Positions 11,287-20,451 of a stretch of DNA of 64,000 nucleotides are shown here, piece by piece (the stretch's first letter is position 1; each line of letters begins with the position of its first letter). This DNA is from Sphingobium scionense (GTDB lineage Bacteria > Pseudomonadota > Alphaproteobacteria > Sphingomonadales > Sphingomonadaceae): the NCBI RefSeq assembly GCF_014197035.1, contig NZ_JACIEU010000003.1, positions 248,001-312,000 of the forward strand, read 5' to 3'. Below the pieces are notes generated by a model. It made no database searches and had not been told where the DNA came from. It saw only the letters and a program-made list of their open reading frames with translations. The position numbers were made by a program, and so were the translations under genes.

Positions 11287-12633
11287 TCAGGCGGCCGGCG
11301 CGTGGACGGCACGCGCGGCGATGGTGGGGGCGAGGTAGCGCAGGGCCATGCGGAAGGAGAGGAGGGCAATGACCGAGCAGACGGTGACGACCACCGCCAG
11401 CGACTGGCCCAGCGCGGCTTCCGACCGGAAGACATATTGGGTGAGTGCGGCGACGATCGCCGGGCCGGCGCCCAGGCCCAATATGGTGAAGACGAACAGG
11501 AAGAAGGCCAGCATCCGCGCACGGATCGTCGCCGGCGCGATCAGCCCCATGATCGAGGAGACATAGACCATGAAGGGCACGGTGATGAACTGCGCCACGC
11601 AGTAGCAGACCAGGAAGACATAGACGTTGGTGGCAAAGAACATATAGGCGACCACCGGCAGGAAGCCGAGGATCAGCCAGCTGTAGAAGCGCAGATGCGC
11701 GTCCTTCATGCCGCGCGTGAACAGGCGGTCGACGATCCAGCCGTTGATCACCAGCGACACGGCCGAAACGATGTTCATGAGGCTCAAAGCCACGCCATAT
11801 TGCACCGGCTTCCAGCCGAAATGCCGCTCGATATAGGCGGGCACCCAGTTGGTCATCGAATAGCCGCACATGGCAAGGCAGGAGGTGCCGACGAGCATCA
11901 GCGCCAGCAGCCGCCAGTTCTGGCGCACGAAGCCGGCGATCGCGCCCTTTTCCGCGACCGGGCGGTTGCCCGTTTTTGCGTCGCGACGGCCAGGCTCGGG
12001 AAAGGTGAAGACGAGGAAGGCGATGAGCAGGCCGGGAATGCCGACCATCATCATCACCAGTTGCCAGGGCTGGGCCGGGCCATGGAAGGGAATATGGATG
12101 CCGCTGTGCGCGGCGGCGAAGGCGATGGCAACGCCGCCTAGGGCAAATGCTGTCGCCGAGCCGACCTTGCCCGCCATCTGGAAGGTGGAGGTGGCACGGG
12201 TCAGCAGGCGTTGCGGAAAGGCGTCGGCGATCAGCGAATAGGCAGCGGGCAGCAGCGCAGCCTCCCCCACGCCGACGAAGATGCGGCCGACCAGCAGCGC
12301 CTCATAGCTTTGCGCGAAGCCGCAGGCGGTCGTGGCGACGGCCCATAGCGCGACCCCGCCGAAGATGATCCAGCGGCGCGAGAAGCGGTCTGCCGCCCAG
12401 CCGAGCGGCAGGCCGAAAATGGCGTAGAAGATGGCGAAGGAGGTCGAGGTTATCATGCTGATCTGGACATCGCTGAGCAGCAGATGTGCCTTGATCGGCG
12501 TGACCAGCATCGACACGATCAGCCGGTCGACCCAGGACAGGACATAGAGGCCGAACAATACGGCCACCATCCACCAGGCGGTGCCCAGATGCCGGGTATC
12601 GCGGCCGTCCCGGCCTGTTTCCTGGCTGGTCAT
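11287..12633 (-). CDS. MFS transporter (Spinster-like)
   Basis: A permease of about 448 residues with 12 predicted hydrophobic segments. The first-loop signature GWAADRFSRRW matches motif A of the major facilitator superfamily, and WVDRLIVSMLVTPIK resembles sphingomonad Spinster-like carriers found in catabolic clusters. It probably imports the growth substrate or an acid intermediate. An ATG at 12639 is possible, but AAGGA lies 8 nt before the ATG at 12633, which is preferred. It belongs to the ten-gene minus-strand operon. Confidence 0.88.
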   Translation of the reverse strand: MTSQETGRDGRDTRHLGTAWWMVAVLFGLYVLSWVDRLIVSMLVTPIKAHLLLSDVQISMITSTSFAIFYAIFGLPLGWAADRFSRRWIIFGGVALWAVATTACGFAQSYEALLVGRIFVGVGEAALLPAAYSLIADAFPQRLLTRATSTFQMAGKVGSATAFALGGVAIAFAAAHSGIHIPFHGPAQPWQLVMMMVGIPGLLIAFLVFTFPEPGRRDAKTGNRPVAEKGAIAGFVRQNWRLLALMLVGTSCLAMCGYSMTNWVPAYIERHFGWKPVQYGVALSLMNIVSAVSLVINGWIVDRLFTRGMKDAHLRFYSWLILGFLPVVAYMFFATNVYVFLVCYCVAQFITVPFMVYVSSIMGLIAPATIRARMLAFFLFVFTILGLGAGPAIVAALTQYVFRSEAALGQSLAVVVTVCSVIALLSFRMALRYLAPTIAARAVHAPAA

Positions 12634-12667
12634 CAGCATGATCCTTCCCTTCGCCCTTTCGCGTCTC

Positions 12668-13897
12668 TCAGCGTTGCGGCAATGCGTTGAGTTCGGCGAT
12701 CTTGAGCTTGCCGAGCTGGGCCATGTGGACTTCGTCCGGCCCGTCGGCGAGACGCAGATAGCGCGCGTTCATGAAGGCGGCGGCAGGCGGAAAATCGCTG
12801 GCCATGCCAATGCCGCCGAACACCTGCATCGCCCGGTCGGCGACCGTCTGGGTCATGCGCGGGGCGACGATCTTGATCGCGGCGATCAGATCCTTGGCGA
12901 CCTTGTTGCCGTGGCGGTCCATCGCGTCGGCGGCCTTGAGCGTCAGCAGCCGGGCCTGTTCGATCTCGCAGAAGGACAGGGCGATATCCTGGCGAATGCT
13001 GCCCTGGTCGGCGAGCTTGCGGCCGAAGGCGACGCGGCTGTCGACGCGGCGGGCCATATATTCGAGCGCGCGCTGGGCCTGGCCGATGAGGCGCATGCAG
13101 TGGTGGATGCGGCCCGGCCCGAGCCGACCCTGCGCGATTTCGAAACCGCGTCCTTCGCCCAGGATCAGATTTTCCCTGGGCACGCGCACATCCTTGAAGA
13201 CCATTTCGGCATGGCCGCCGGGGGAGTGGACCGCGTTCATCACGTCCAGCGGGCGGACGATCTCTATCCCCGGCGTGTCGGCCGGGATCAGGATCTGCGA
13301 ATGCTGCTGGTGGCGCGGCCGGTCGGCATTGGGGGTGCGGCCGAGCAGGATGTAGATTTTCGTATTCGGATCGAGCGCGCCCGAAATCCACCATTTGCGG
13401 CCGTTGATGACATAGTCGTCGCCATCGGCGACGATCGTCGTTTCGACATTGGTGGCGTCGGACGAGGCGACGCCCGGTTCGGTCATGACATAGCAGGAGC
13501 GGATATCGCCGGCGAGCAGGGGCTTGAGCCATTTTTCCTGCTGCTCGGGCGTGCCGTAGCGGGCGAGCACTTCCATATTGCCGGTGTCGGGGGCGGAGCA
13601 GTTATAATATTCCGACGATCCGATCACCCGGCCCATCAGTTCGGCCAGCGGCGCATATTCGAGGTTGGTGAGGCCGGGGCTCCATGCCCCATATTCATGG
13701 GGCAGGAACAGGTTCCACAGGCCCGCTTCCTTCGCCTTCGCCTTGATCGTCTCGGTGCCCGGCCAGCGCTGCCACAGATGGGCGGGATCATGGTGGAAAT
13801 GATCCCGTTCCTTCTCGATCGGATAGACATGGGCGTCCATGAAATCGGTGAGTTGCGCCCGCAGCGCCTGCACCTTGTCGGAATATTCGAAATCCAT
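12668..13897 (-). CDS. ACAD10/11-like acyl-CoA dehydrogenase
   Basis: A flavoprotein of 409 residues. It has the acyl-CoA dehydrogenase order of N-terminal helices, middle beta domain ([26 protein letters not shown]) and C-terminal helices ending [11 protein letters not shown]. The features around [13 protein letters not shown] and ADGPDEVH fit the ACAD10/ACAD11 branch. Members of that branch, including LvaC of Pseudomonas putida, eliminate phosphate from 4-phosphoacyl-CoA to give a 2-enoyl-CoA. An APH-type kinase, the expected partner, lies two genes upstream in the same operon. Ordinary alpha,beta-dehydrogenation is the alternative. The start follows AAGGACCG. Confidence 0.88.
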   Translation of the reverse strand: MDFEYSDKVQALRAQLTDFMDAHVYPIEKERDHFHHDPAHLWQRWPGTETIKAKAKEAGLWNLFLPHEYGAWSPGLTNLEYAPLAELMGRVIGSSEYYNCSAPDTGNMEVLARYGTPEQQEKWLKPLLAGDIRSCYVMTEPGVASSDATNVETTIVADGDDYVINGRKWWISGALDPNTKIYILLGRTPNADRPRHQQHSQILIPADTPGIEIVRPLDVMNAVHSPGGHAEMVFKDVRVPRENLILGEGRGFEIAQGRLGPGRIHHCMRLIGQAQRALEYMARRVDSRVAFGRKLADQGSIRQDIALSFCEIEQARLLTLKAADAMDRHGNKVAKDLIAAIKIVAPRMTQTVADRAMQVFGGIGMASDFPPAAAFMNARYLRLADGPDEVHMAQLGKLKIAELNALPQR

Positions 13898-13940
13898 GCG
13901 ATCGGTCCTTTTGGGAAATGGGGCTAAGGCGGGCAGGGGA

Positions 13941-14681
13941 TCAGGTCAGCGTAAGGCCGCCGTCCACGATCAGCGTCTGCCCGCAGATGTAAGTGGAGAG
14001 GGGGGAGGCGAGGAACAGAGCGACGCCGGCCATCTCCTCCACCGAGCCGAAGCGGCCGAGCGGGATGCGCGACAGCGCGCGGTCGCGCCGCTCGTCATTG
14101 TCCATCGTCACCTTGGTCATCTTGGTATCGACCAGGCTGGGGGCGATGCCGTTGACGCGGATGCCGTCGCCCGCCCAGGCGATCGCGAGCGCGCGGACCA
14201 GATTGACGGCGCCGGCCTTGGACGCGGCATAGGCGGGGTTGCCGAAGGTCGCCTTGAACCCGCCGATCGAGCTGACGACGATGACGGCGCCCTTTGTGGC
14301 GGCCAGCGCATCCTTGAAGCGGTTGGAGATGTGGAGGATGGAGTCGAGATTGACCGCCATCACCTTGTTCCAGCCGTCGACCTCGAACTCCTGCCGGCGG
14401 TAGAGGACGGCGCCCTGCGAATGGATGAGGATATCGAGTGCATCGAAGGGGGCGGGTGCGGCGGCGATCGCGGCGGGATCGCTGACATCGACCTGGGTAT
14501 AGCCGATGCCGTCCAGCTCCGATCCCTCCTCGCCGGCATAGTCGGCGGCGCTGGCGCGGGTGCCCCAGACATGGACGCGGGCGCCGCGCTTCAGAAAGGC
14601 CTGGGCCATGCCATTGCCGATGCCGCTCGATCCGCCGACCACCAGCACCGTCTTTCCGGTGAAGTCCAGTTCATTGCCCAA
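13941..14681 (-). CDS. SDR-family oxidoreductase
   Basis: A short-chain dehydrogenase of about 246 residues. It has a glycine-rich motif (GGSSGIGNG), HSQG in place of the usual NNAG, an active-site YAASK, and a C-terminus that ends DGG as in classical SDRs. I prefer the TTG start at 14681 ([10 protein letters not shown]) because AAGGA lies about 9-10 nt before it; an ATG at 14702 has no ribosome site. It sits between the kinase and the acyl-CoA dehydrogenase, where lva-type operons carry LvaD, the 4-oxoacyl-CoA reductase. That role is an inference from position. Confidence 0.85.
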   Translation of the reverse strand: MGNELDFTGKTVLVVGGSSGIGNGMAQAFLKRGARVHVWGTRASAADYAGEEGSELDGIGYTQVDVSDPAAIAAAPAPFDALDILIHSQGAVLYRRQEFEVDGWNKVMAVNLDSILHISNRFKDALAATKGAVIVVSSIGGFKATFGNPAYAASKAGAVNLVRALAIAWAGDGIRVNGIAPSLVDTKMTKVTMDNDERRDRALSRIPLGRFGSVEEMAGVALFLASPLSTYICGQTLIVDGGLTLT

Positions 14682-14703
14682 GGGGGAACATCCTTCCTGC
14701 ATG

Positions 14704-15726
14704 TCAGCGGATCAGCGCCTGGGCGCGGTCGAAAAGGTGGATGGCGCGGCTGTGGAGCCGATCGCCGGTGTCGCGTGGCGCCTTGCCGGCGCAGGCGCGG
14801 GCATGGGTACCCTCCAGCAGGATGCCGAGCTTGTAGCAGGCGAGGACATGATACCAGTCGACCGCCGACAGATCGCGCGCGGAGCCGGCGCCATAGCGCG
14901 CGACCAGCTCGGCGGGCGTCGGGAAACCCTCCCACGGGGTGACCGACACGGTGCTGGCGCCGCTGCCGTCGGGCCAGGTGGCCAGCACCCAGCCCAGGTC
15001 CAGCAGCGGATCACCGATCGTTGCCAGTTCCCAGTCGATGATCGCGGCAAGATCGCCGCTGTCGGGGCGGTACATGACATTGGCGAGATGATAGTCGCCA
15101 TGCATGATGCCGGGGGTGAAATCGGCCGGGCGGTGCCGTTCCAGCCAGGCGGCGATGGCTTCGACGCTGGGCAGCGCCTGCGGTCCGGTCCAGTCGGCAA
15201 ATTCGCCATAGCCGGCAAGCTGGCTGCGCCAGCGATCGACCTGGCGGCCGAGGAAATTGTCGGGCCGGCCGAAATCGGCGAGGCCGAGCGCCTGATGATC
15301 GAGCGCGCCCAATGCGGCGATGCCGTCGACCAGGGCCAGGCCCATGGCATGGCGCATCGCGGGCGATCCGGCATGGGGCATGGGCAACTGGCCGACCGGA
15401 TTGAAGCCGTCGACCGGCTCCATCAGGTAGAAGGCGACGCCGAGCACGCTTTCGTCGCCGCAATCGGCGATCAGTGCGGGATGGGGCACATTGGTTCCGG
15501 CGATAGCGCGCAGCAGCCGCGCCTCGCGCCGCATCGTTTCATTGCTGTTGGGGCGGGGGTGCGCCGGCGGGCGACGGAAGATATAGTCGCGGCCGTCGCG
15601 GGTCAGGCGCAGCAGGATATTCTGCGTCCCCCCGGCAAGCGGCGTCACGTTGTCGATCGGACCGGCGCCAAGCCCCTGATCCGTCATCCACGTCGCCAGC
15701 GACTCGATGTCGACCGCTGATTCCAC
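14704..15726 (-). CDS. APH-family phosphotransferase (ACAD10/LvaA-like kinase)
   Basis: A kinase-fold protein of 340 residues. The N-lobe has GGTQNILLRL and DYIFRRPP. The catalytic loop is HGDYHLANVMY and the metal motif is IIDWELATIGDPLLDLG. The RRPP and HGDYHLAN signatures mark the subgroup found beside or fused to acyl-CoA dehydrogenases (mammalian ACAD10/11, LvaA of Pseudomonas), which phosphorylates 4-hydroxyacyl-CoA. It is the first gene of the minus-strand operon. The GTG start follows AGGGA by 9 nt, 95 bp from the divergent TetR gene. Antibiotic resistance is not a likely role. Confidence 0.87.
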   Translation of the reverse strand: MESAVDIESLATWMTDQGLGAGPIDNVTPLAGGTQNILLRLTRDGRDYIFRRPPAHPRPNSNETMRREARLLRAIAGTNVPHPALIADCGDESVLGVAFYLMEPVDGFNPVGQLPMPHAGSPAMRHAMGLALVDGIAALGALDHQALGLADFGRPDNFLGRQVDRWRSQLAGYGEFADWTGPQALPSVEAIAAWLERHRPADFTPGIMHGDYHLANVMYRPDSGDLAAIIDWELATIGDPLLDLGWVLATWPDGSGASTVSVTPWEGFPTPAELVARYGAGSARDLSAVDWYHVLACYKLGILLEGTHARACAGKAPRDTGDRLHSRAIHLFDRAQALIR

Positions 15727-15763
15727 TTAGGCATCCCTCACTTTTATCGACTGTTAGCCGTCG

Positions 15764-15820
15764 ATTAGGTCAATTGGATAATGCACTTGACGAACCAGCA
15801 TTGCAATGAGAAATTGCACT
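15764..15820. promoter_or_regulatory. Divergent control region with GTGCAA-type elements
   Basis: The 95-bp gap between the kinase operon and the TetR gene is AT-rich. It holds ATTAGGTCAATTGG (from 15764), TGCACT (15782-15787), the perfect palindrome CATTGCAATG (15799-15808) and ATTGCACT (15813-15820), which abuts the TetR start codon. Similar TGCA-centred elements occur before other units of the cluster. The placement suits autoregulation by the TetR protein, which is inference. Confidence 0.55.
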
Positions 15821-15821
15821 C

Positions 15822-16541
15822 ATGGTCAGACTTCAACTTGCCAAGGCCGAAGATGCCGCCCGCGGATCCGCTGCCGAGCAGATCAAGCAGGTGGCGTTGC
15901 GCCTGTTCGCCGAAAAGGGCGTCGATGGCGTGACCGTGCGCGAGATTGCGGCGGCGGCGGGGCAGAAGAATCACGGCGCCGTCAGTTATTATTTCGGATC
16001 GAAGGAGGCACTGGTCCGGGCGCTGGTGATGGACGGCGCGATGGCGCTGGACCGGGAGCGCAATGCGGCGCTCGACGGGCTGGAGGCGCAGGGTGGGCCG
16101 CGCACGATCCGCGAGGTGGTGGAGATATTGGTGCGGCCGGTGCTGGCGCTGCCCGACAGCCATTATGTCCAGTTCATCGTCATCTTTGCCATGACCCATC
16201 GAGACATGATGCTGGATGCGATCGATCCGGCCTGGAACAGCGCCTATGGCCGGTGCCTGGACCATTTGCGGGGCATGATGGCGGACTTGCCGGTGGCGTT
16301 GCAGAACCAGCGCTTCGTATTCATGGGCGCTTACCTCAGCGCCGTGCTGTCGGCGCGGCAGCGGGCTTTAGCGGACGCGAGTCGCGCGCATCCGATGTGG
16401 GGCAGCGAGGCGAGTGTCGAGCATTTCCTGCAGACGCTGGTGGCGTTGCTGGAGGCGCCGGCGGATCTGCCGGCGGCGATGCTCAAGGGGCTGGGGCAAC
16501 GCGACGGCGCTATTGCGGATCGACCCGGCCCTGTCGGTTGA
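15822..16541 (+). CDS. TetR-family transcriptional regulator
   Basis: A regulator of 239 residues. The N-terminal helix-turn-helix (about 20-68: ALRLFAEKGVDGVTVREIA and then GAVSYYFGSKEAL) is typical of TetR proteins, with a ligand-binding C-terminal domain. It is divergent from the ten-gene catabolic operon and 51 bp upstream of fbiC in the same direction, so it probably controls both, perhaps with a CoA thioester as ligand as for many regulators of CoA pathways. ATG at 15822 directly follows an element that could be its own operator. Confidence 0.9.
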   Translation: MVRLQLAKAEDAARGSAAEQIKQVALRLFAEKGVDGVTVREIAAAAGQKNHGAVSYYFGSKEALVRALVMDGAMALDRERNAALDGLEAQGGPRTIREVVEILVRPVLALPDSHYVQFIVIFAMTHRDMMLDAIDPAWNSAYGRCLDHLRGMMADLPVALQNQRFVFMGAYLSAVLSARQRALADASRAHPMWGSEASVEHFLQTLVALLEAPADLPAAMLKGLGQRDGAIADRPGPVG

Positions 16542-16592
16542 ACCGGGGCGCAATCACAATCAGAACATAGAAGACGAAACAAGCGGAGCGGG

Positions 16593-19013
16593 ATGATGGC
16601 AGGATTGGACGGGATCGGCGAAGCGGAGCGGATGCGCACGGCAGAGCTGCTGGCGATGCCGCTGGCCGAGCTGATGGCGCAGGCGGCGGCGCTGCGCGAC
16701 GAAGGCCATGGCCGGGTGCAGAGCTGGTCGCGCAAGATCTTCATTCCGCTGACCCAGCTATGCCGCAATCTCTGCCATTATTGCACCTTCTCGCAGCCGC
16801 CCCGGCCGGGCGAGAATGCCTATATGACGCGCGAGGACGTGCTGGCGGTGGCACGCGCCGGCAAGGCTGCCGGCTGCACCGAAGCGCTGTTCACGCTGGG
16901 CGACAAGCCGGAACTGCGCTTTGCCGCCGCGCGCGAGGAACTGGCGCGGCTGGGCCATGACAGCACCCTGTCCTATCTGGCCGAGATGGCGGCGCTGGTG
17001 CGCGACGAGACCGGACTGCTGCCGCACATCAATGCCGGGGTGATGAGCCGCGAGGAAATGGCCAGGCTGCGCCGGGTGTCAGTGTCGCAGGGGCTGATGC
17101 TGGAGTCGGTGTCCGACCGGCTGTGCCGCAAGGGCGGCGCCCATTATCGATCGCCCGACAAGGAGCCGGCGGCACGGCTGGAGACGATCCGGCTGGCGGG
17201 CGAACTGGCCATCCCCTTCACCACCGGCATCCTGATCGGCATCGGCGAGACGCGCGAGGAACGGATCGAGGCGCTGGAGGCGATCCGCGACCTGCAGGAC
17301 GGCTATGGCCATATCCAGGAAGTGATCGTCCAGAATTTCCGGGCGAAGCCGCGCACGGTGATGGCCGATGCGCCCGAGCCGGACATGGACGATCTGCTGT
17401 GGACGATCGCGGTGGCGCGGCTGATCCTGGGGCCGGAGATGAATATCCAGGCGCCGCCCAACCTGTCGGCGGCGGACTTCCCTCGGCTGATGGCGGCGGG
17501 GATCAACGACTGGGGCGGGGTGTCGCCGGTGACGCCCGACCATGTGAACCCGGAAGCCCCCTGGCCGGCGGTCGAGCGGCTGCGCGCGGCGACCGAGGGC
17601 GAAGGACGGATGCTGGTGGCGCGGCTGCCGGTCTACCCCGCCTATGCGCAGGATAATGACCGCTGGCAGGATCAGGCGATGGTCCGCCATGTGCTGGCCC
17701 ATGCCGATGCCACGGGCTTTGCCCGGGAGGATAGCTGGTCGCCGGGCATCGCGCTGGAGTCGCGTATCACGCGCCCGTCGGCGCTGCCGGTCGATACCGC
17801 GATCGCGGCGATCGTCGACCGGGCGATGGCCGGGGCGCTGCTGGAAGAAGCCGAGATCGAGACGCTGTTCACCGCGCGCGAGACCGACCTGGAGCATGTC
17901 TGCGCCAGCGCGGACGCGCTGCGGATGCAGGAGATGGGCGACACGATCAGCTATGTCGTCAACCGCAACATCAACTACACCAATATCTGCGCCTATAAGT
18001 GCAGCTTCTGCGCCTTTTCCAAGGGTGACAAGGCGGAGGCGCTGCGCGGCAAACCCTATGACCTGGATCTGGAGGAAGTCGTCCGCCGCACCCGCGAGGC
18101 ATGGGAGCGAGGCGGCACCGAAGTCTGCCTGCAGGGTGGCATCCACCCCCATTATACCGGCGACACCTATCTGAACCTGGCGCGCGCGGTGAAGGCGGCG
18201 GTGCCCGAGATGCACATCCACGCCTTTTCCCCGCTGGAAGTGTGGCAGGGGGCGGCGACGCTGGGCCTGCCGGTCGAGGACTTCCTGCGCCGGCTCAAGG
18301 CCGTGGGCCTCGACACGCTGCCCGGCACGGCGGCCGAGATACTGGATGACGAGGTGCGCGCGATCATCTGCCCCGACAAGCTGGACACGGCGCAATGGCT
18401 GGAGGTGATCGAGACTGCGCATCGCGTCGGCTTCACCACTACCGCGACGATCATGTTCGGCCATGTCGACACGCCGCGCCATTGGGCAAGGCATCTGATC
18501 CGCATCCGCGACCTGCAGCGGCGGACCGGTGGCTTTACCGAATTCGTGCCCTTGCCCTTCGTCCATATGGAGGCGCCGATGGGCGTGCGCGGCCAGTCGC
18601 GCCATGGCCCGACTTTCCGCGAAGTGCGGCTGATGCATGCGGTCGCGCGGCTGGCGCTGCATCCCCATATCCGGTCGATTCAGACCAGCTGGGTCAAGCT
18701 GGGGCCGGAAGGGGTGAAGGCCTGCCTGGAGGGTGGCGCCAATGATCTGGGCGGCACGCTGATGAACGAGAGCATCTCGCGCGCGGCCGGCACCCAGCAT
18801 GGCCAGGAAATGCCGCCTGCCGCGATGGAGGCGCTGATCCGGTCGATCGACCGCACGCCCCGGCAGCGCAGCACCGCCTATGGCGGGGTGAGCGAGGATA
18901 TCCATGCACGCGGAATGACCGCGGCGGAACTGACACCCATGGTCCTGACGCCCCCGCGCAAGCGGCGGCGCGAGGCCGATACGAACCAGGAGAGGTTTGA
19001 ATATGCAGAATGA
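16593..19013 (+). CDS. fbiC: FO synthase (CofG-CofH fusion) for coenzyme F420
   Basis: A protein of 806 residues with two radical-SAM modules. The first has CRNLCHYC (Cys 57, 61, 64; CofG-like) and the second has CAYKCSFC (Cys 466, 470, 473; CofH-like). Together they make the deazaflavin FO from tyrosine and 5-amino-6-ribitylaminouracil. The fused arrangement is the FbiC form known from actinobacteria and some proteobacteria, whereas archaea use separate proteins. Both cluster motifs are intact. GGAG lies 6 nt before the ATG. It is the first F420 gene of the operon, and its 3' end overlaps the start of fno by 11 bp. Confidence 0.97.
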   Translation: MMAGLDGIGEAERMRTAELLAMPLAELMAQAAALRDEGHGRVQSWSRKIFIPLTQLCRNLCHYCTFSQPPRPGENAYMTREDVLAVARAGKAAGCTEALFTLGDKPELRFAAAREELARLGHDSTLSYLAEMAALVRDETGLLPHINAGVMSREEMARLRRVSVSQGLMLESVSDRLCRKGGAHYRSPDKEPAARLETIRLAGELAIPFTTGILIGIGETREERIEALEAIRDLQDGYGHIQEVIVQNFRAKPRTVMADAPEPDMDDLLWTIAVARLILGPEMNIQAPPNLSAADFPRLMAAGINDWGGVSPVTPDHVNPEAPWPAVERLRAATEGEGRMLVARLPVYPAYAQDNDRWQDQAMVRHVLAHADATGFAREDSWSPGIALESRITRPSALPVDTAIAAIVDRAMAGALLEEAEIETLFTARETDLEHVCASADALRMQEMGDTISYVVNRNINYTNICAYKCSFCAFSKGDKAEALRGKPYDLDLEEVVRRTREAWERGGTEVCLQGGIHPHYTGDTYLNLARAVKAAVPEMHIHAFSPLEVWQGAATLGLPVEDFLRRLKAVGLDTLPGTAAEILDDEVRAIICPDKLDTAQWLEVIETAHRVGFTTTATIMFGHVDTPRHWARHLIRIRDLQRRTGGFTEFVPLPFVHMEAPMGVRGQSRHGPTFREVRLMHAVARLALHPHIRSIQTSWVKLGPEGVKACLEGGANDLGGTLMNESISRAAGTQHGQEMPPAAMEALIRSIDRTPRQRSTAYGGVSEDIHARGMTAAELTPMVLTPPRKRRREADTNQERFEYAE

Positions 19014-19668
19014 GGCTTTGGCGACGATCGCCGTGCTTGGCGGGACCGGCAAGGAAGGTGGCGGCCTGGCGCTGCGCTGGGCGCACAAGGGGCACAAGGT
19101 CATCATCGGCAGCCGCACCGCCGAGCGGGCGCAGGAAGCGGCCGATGCGATGAACGCGACGCTGGGCGGCAGTTCGGTCGTCGGCGCGGCCAATCCCGAT
19201 GCGGCGGCGCAGGCCGACATCATTGTGCTGGCCGTGCCCTATGCTGCGCAGCAATCGACGGTGAAGGATGTCGCCGACGCGCTGGCGGGCAAGATATTGA
19301 TCGACGTGACCGTGCCGCTGGTGCCGCCCAAGGTCAGCCGGGTGCAGTTGCCCGATGGCGGATCGGCGGTCGAGGCGGTGCAGAAGATGCTGGGCGATGG
19401 CGTCCGGGTCGTGTCCGCCTTCCAGAATATCAGCGCGCATCACCTGACCAAGCTGGACGAGGAGATCGAGTGCGACGTGCTGGTCTGCGCCGACGACAGC
19501 GACGCGGCGGAGCAGGTGGTCGCACTGGCGCAGGAAATCGGCCTGCGCGCCTGGAATGCCGGGCCATTGTGCAATTCGGTTGTCGCAGAAGGACTTACGT
19601 CGGTCTTGATTGCGCTCAATCGGCGGTACAAGGTGCCCGGATCGGGTATTCGCATCACCGGAGTGTAA
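19003..19668 (+). CDS. fno: NADPH-dependent F420 reductase (F420:NADP oxidoreductase)
   Basis: A protein of 221 residues. The N-terminal motif VLGGTGKEGGGLALRWA and the following IIGSRTAERA are the characteristic NADP(H) site of the Fno/NpdG family, which exchanges hydride between NADPH and F420. It would keep F420H2 supplied for F420-dependent reductases. The ATG at 19003 has AGGAGAGG 7 nt upstream and is preferred to a TTG at 18997. It is embedded between fbiC and cofE, so cofactor synthesis and reduction are co-expressed. Confidence 0.93.
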   Translation: MQNEALATIAVLGGTGKEGGGLALRWAHKGHKVIIGSRTAERAQEAADAMNATLGGSSVVGAANPDAAAQADIIVLAVPYAAQQSTVKDVADALAGKILIDVTVPLVPPKVSRVQLPDGGSAVEAVQKMLGDGVRVVSAFQNISAHHLTKLDEEIECDVLVCADDSDAAEQVVALAQEIGLRAWNAGPLCNSVVAEGLTSVLIALNRRYKVPGSGIRITGV

Positions 19669-19677
19669 GCTGCATCC

Positions 19678-20451
19678 ATGACTGTCGCACCGGCCGCCGT
19701 CACATTATCGGCCCTGAACGGGGTTCCCATGGTTGCGCCGGGCGACGATCTGTCGGCCATGCTGCTGTCGGCTTGCCATGCCAATGGCCTGTCGCTGCGG
19801 GATGGCGATATCGTCGTGCTGGCGCAGAAGATCATATCCAAGGCGGAGGGACGCGCGGTGCCGCTGGCCGGCGTGTCGCCCTCGGCCGAGGCGATCGATC
19901 TGGCAGCGCAATGCCACAAGGATCCCCGGCTGGTCGAACTGATCCTGTCGGAGAGCGAGAAGCTGATGCGGGTCCGGCCGGGTGTGCTGATCGTGCGCCA
20001 TCGGCTGGGGCTGGTGCTGGCCAATGCCGGGATCGACCAGTCCAACATCGCGCAGGATGGGGATGGCGTCGCGCTGCTGCTGCCGCTCGACCCCGATCGC
20101 AGCGCTGCGGCGCTGCGGCAGGCGGTGCGTGATGCGCTGGGCATCGACATTGCGGTGGTCATCATCGACAGTCTGGGCCGGGCCTGGCGCAAGGGCACCT
20201 GCGGCGTGGCGATCGGTGTGGCCGGCATGAGCGGCCTGCTTGACCTGCGCGGCGAGCCGGACCTGCATGGTCGGCCGTTGCAGACCAGCGAACTGGGGCT
20301 GGCCGACGAGGTAGCAGCGGCCGCCTCGCTGATCATGGGGCAGGCCGGCGAAGGCAGGCCGATCGTCGTGGCGCGCGGCATTGCGCGGGGCCGCTATGAG
20401 GGCAGCGCGGCCGAACTGATCCGCGAACCGGCGCTGGACCTGTTCCCATGA
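19678..20451 (+). CDS. cofE: Coenzyme F420-0:L-glutamate ligase
   Basis: A protein of 257 residues of the CofE family, which adds the gamma-linked glutamate tail to F420-0 with GTP. The N-terminal segment DGDIVVLAQKIISKAEGR and the central IIDSLGRAWRKGTCG match the family. It is the stand-alone CofE form. The C-terminal FMN reductase domain of mycobacterial FbiB, which reduces dehydro-F420-0, is absent, and no separate copy is seen in the window. The stop overlaps the cofD start (ATGA). Confidence 0.95.
   Translation: MTVAPAAVTLSALNGVPMVAPGDDLSAMLLSACHANGLSLRDGDIVVLAQKIISKAEGRAVPLAGVSPSAEAIDLAAQCHKDPRLVELILSESEKLMRVRPGVLIVRHRLGLVLANAGIDQSNIAQDGDGVALLLPLDPDRSAAALRQAVRDALGIDIAVVIIDSLGRAWRKGTCGVAIGVAGMSGLLDLRGEPDLHGRPLQTSELGLADEVAAAASLIMGQAGEGRPIVVARGIARGRYEGSAAELIREPALDLFP

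Noticed and set aside
14704..15726. Aminoglycoside resistance kinase
   Set aside because: The RRPP/HGDYHLAN pattern and the operon with an ACAD10/11-like gene fit the acyl-CoA-linked subgroup rather than antibiotic kinases.
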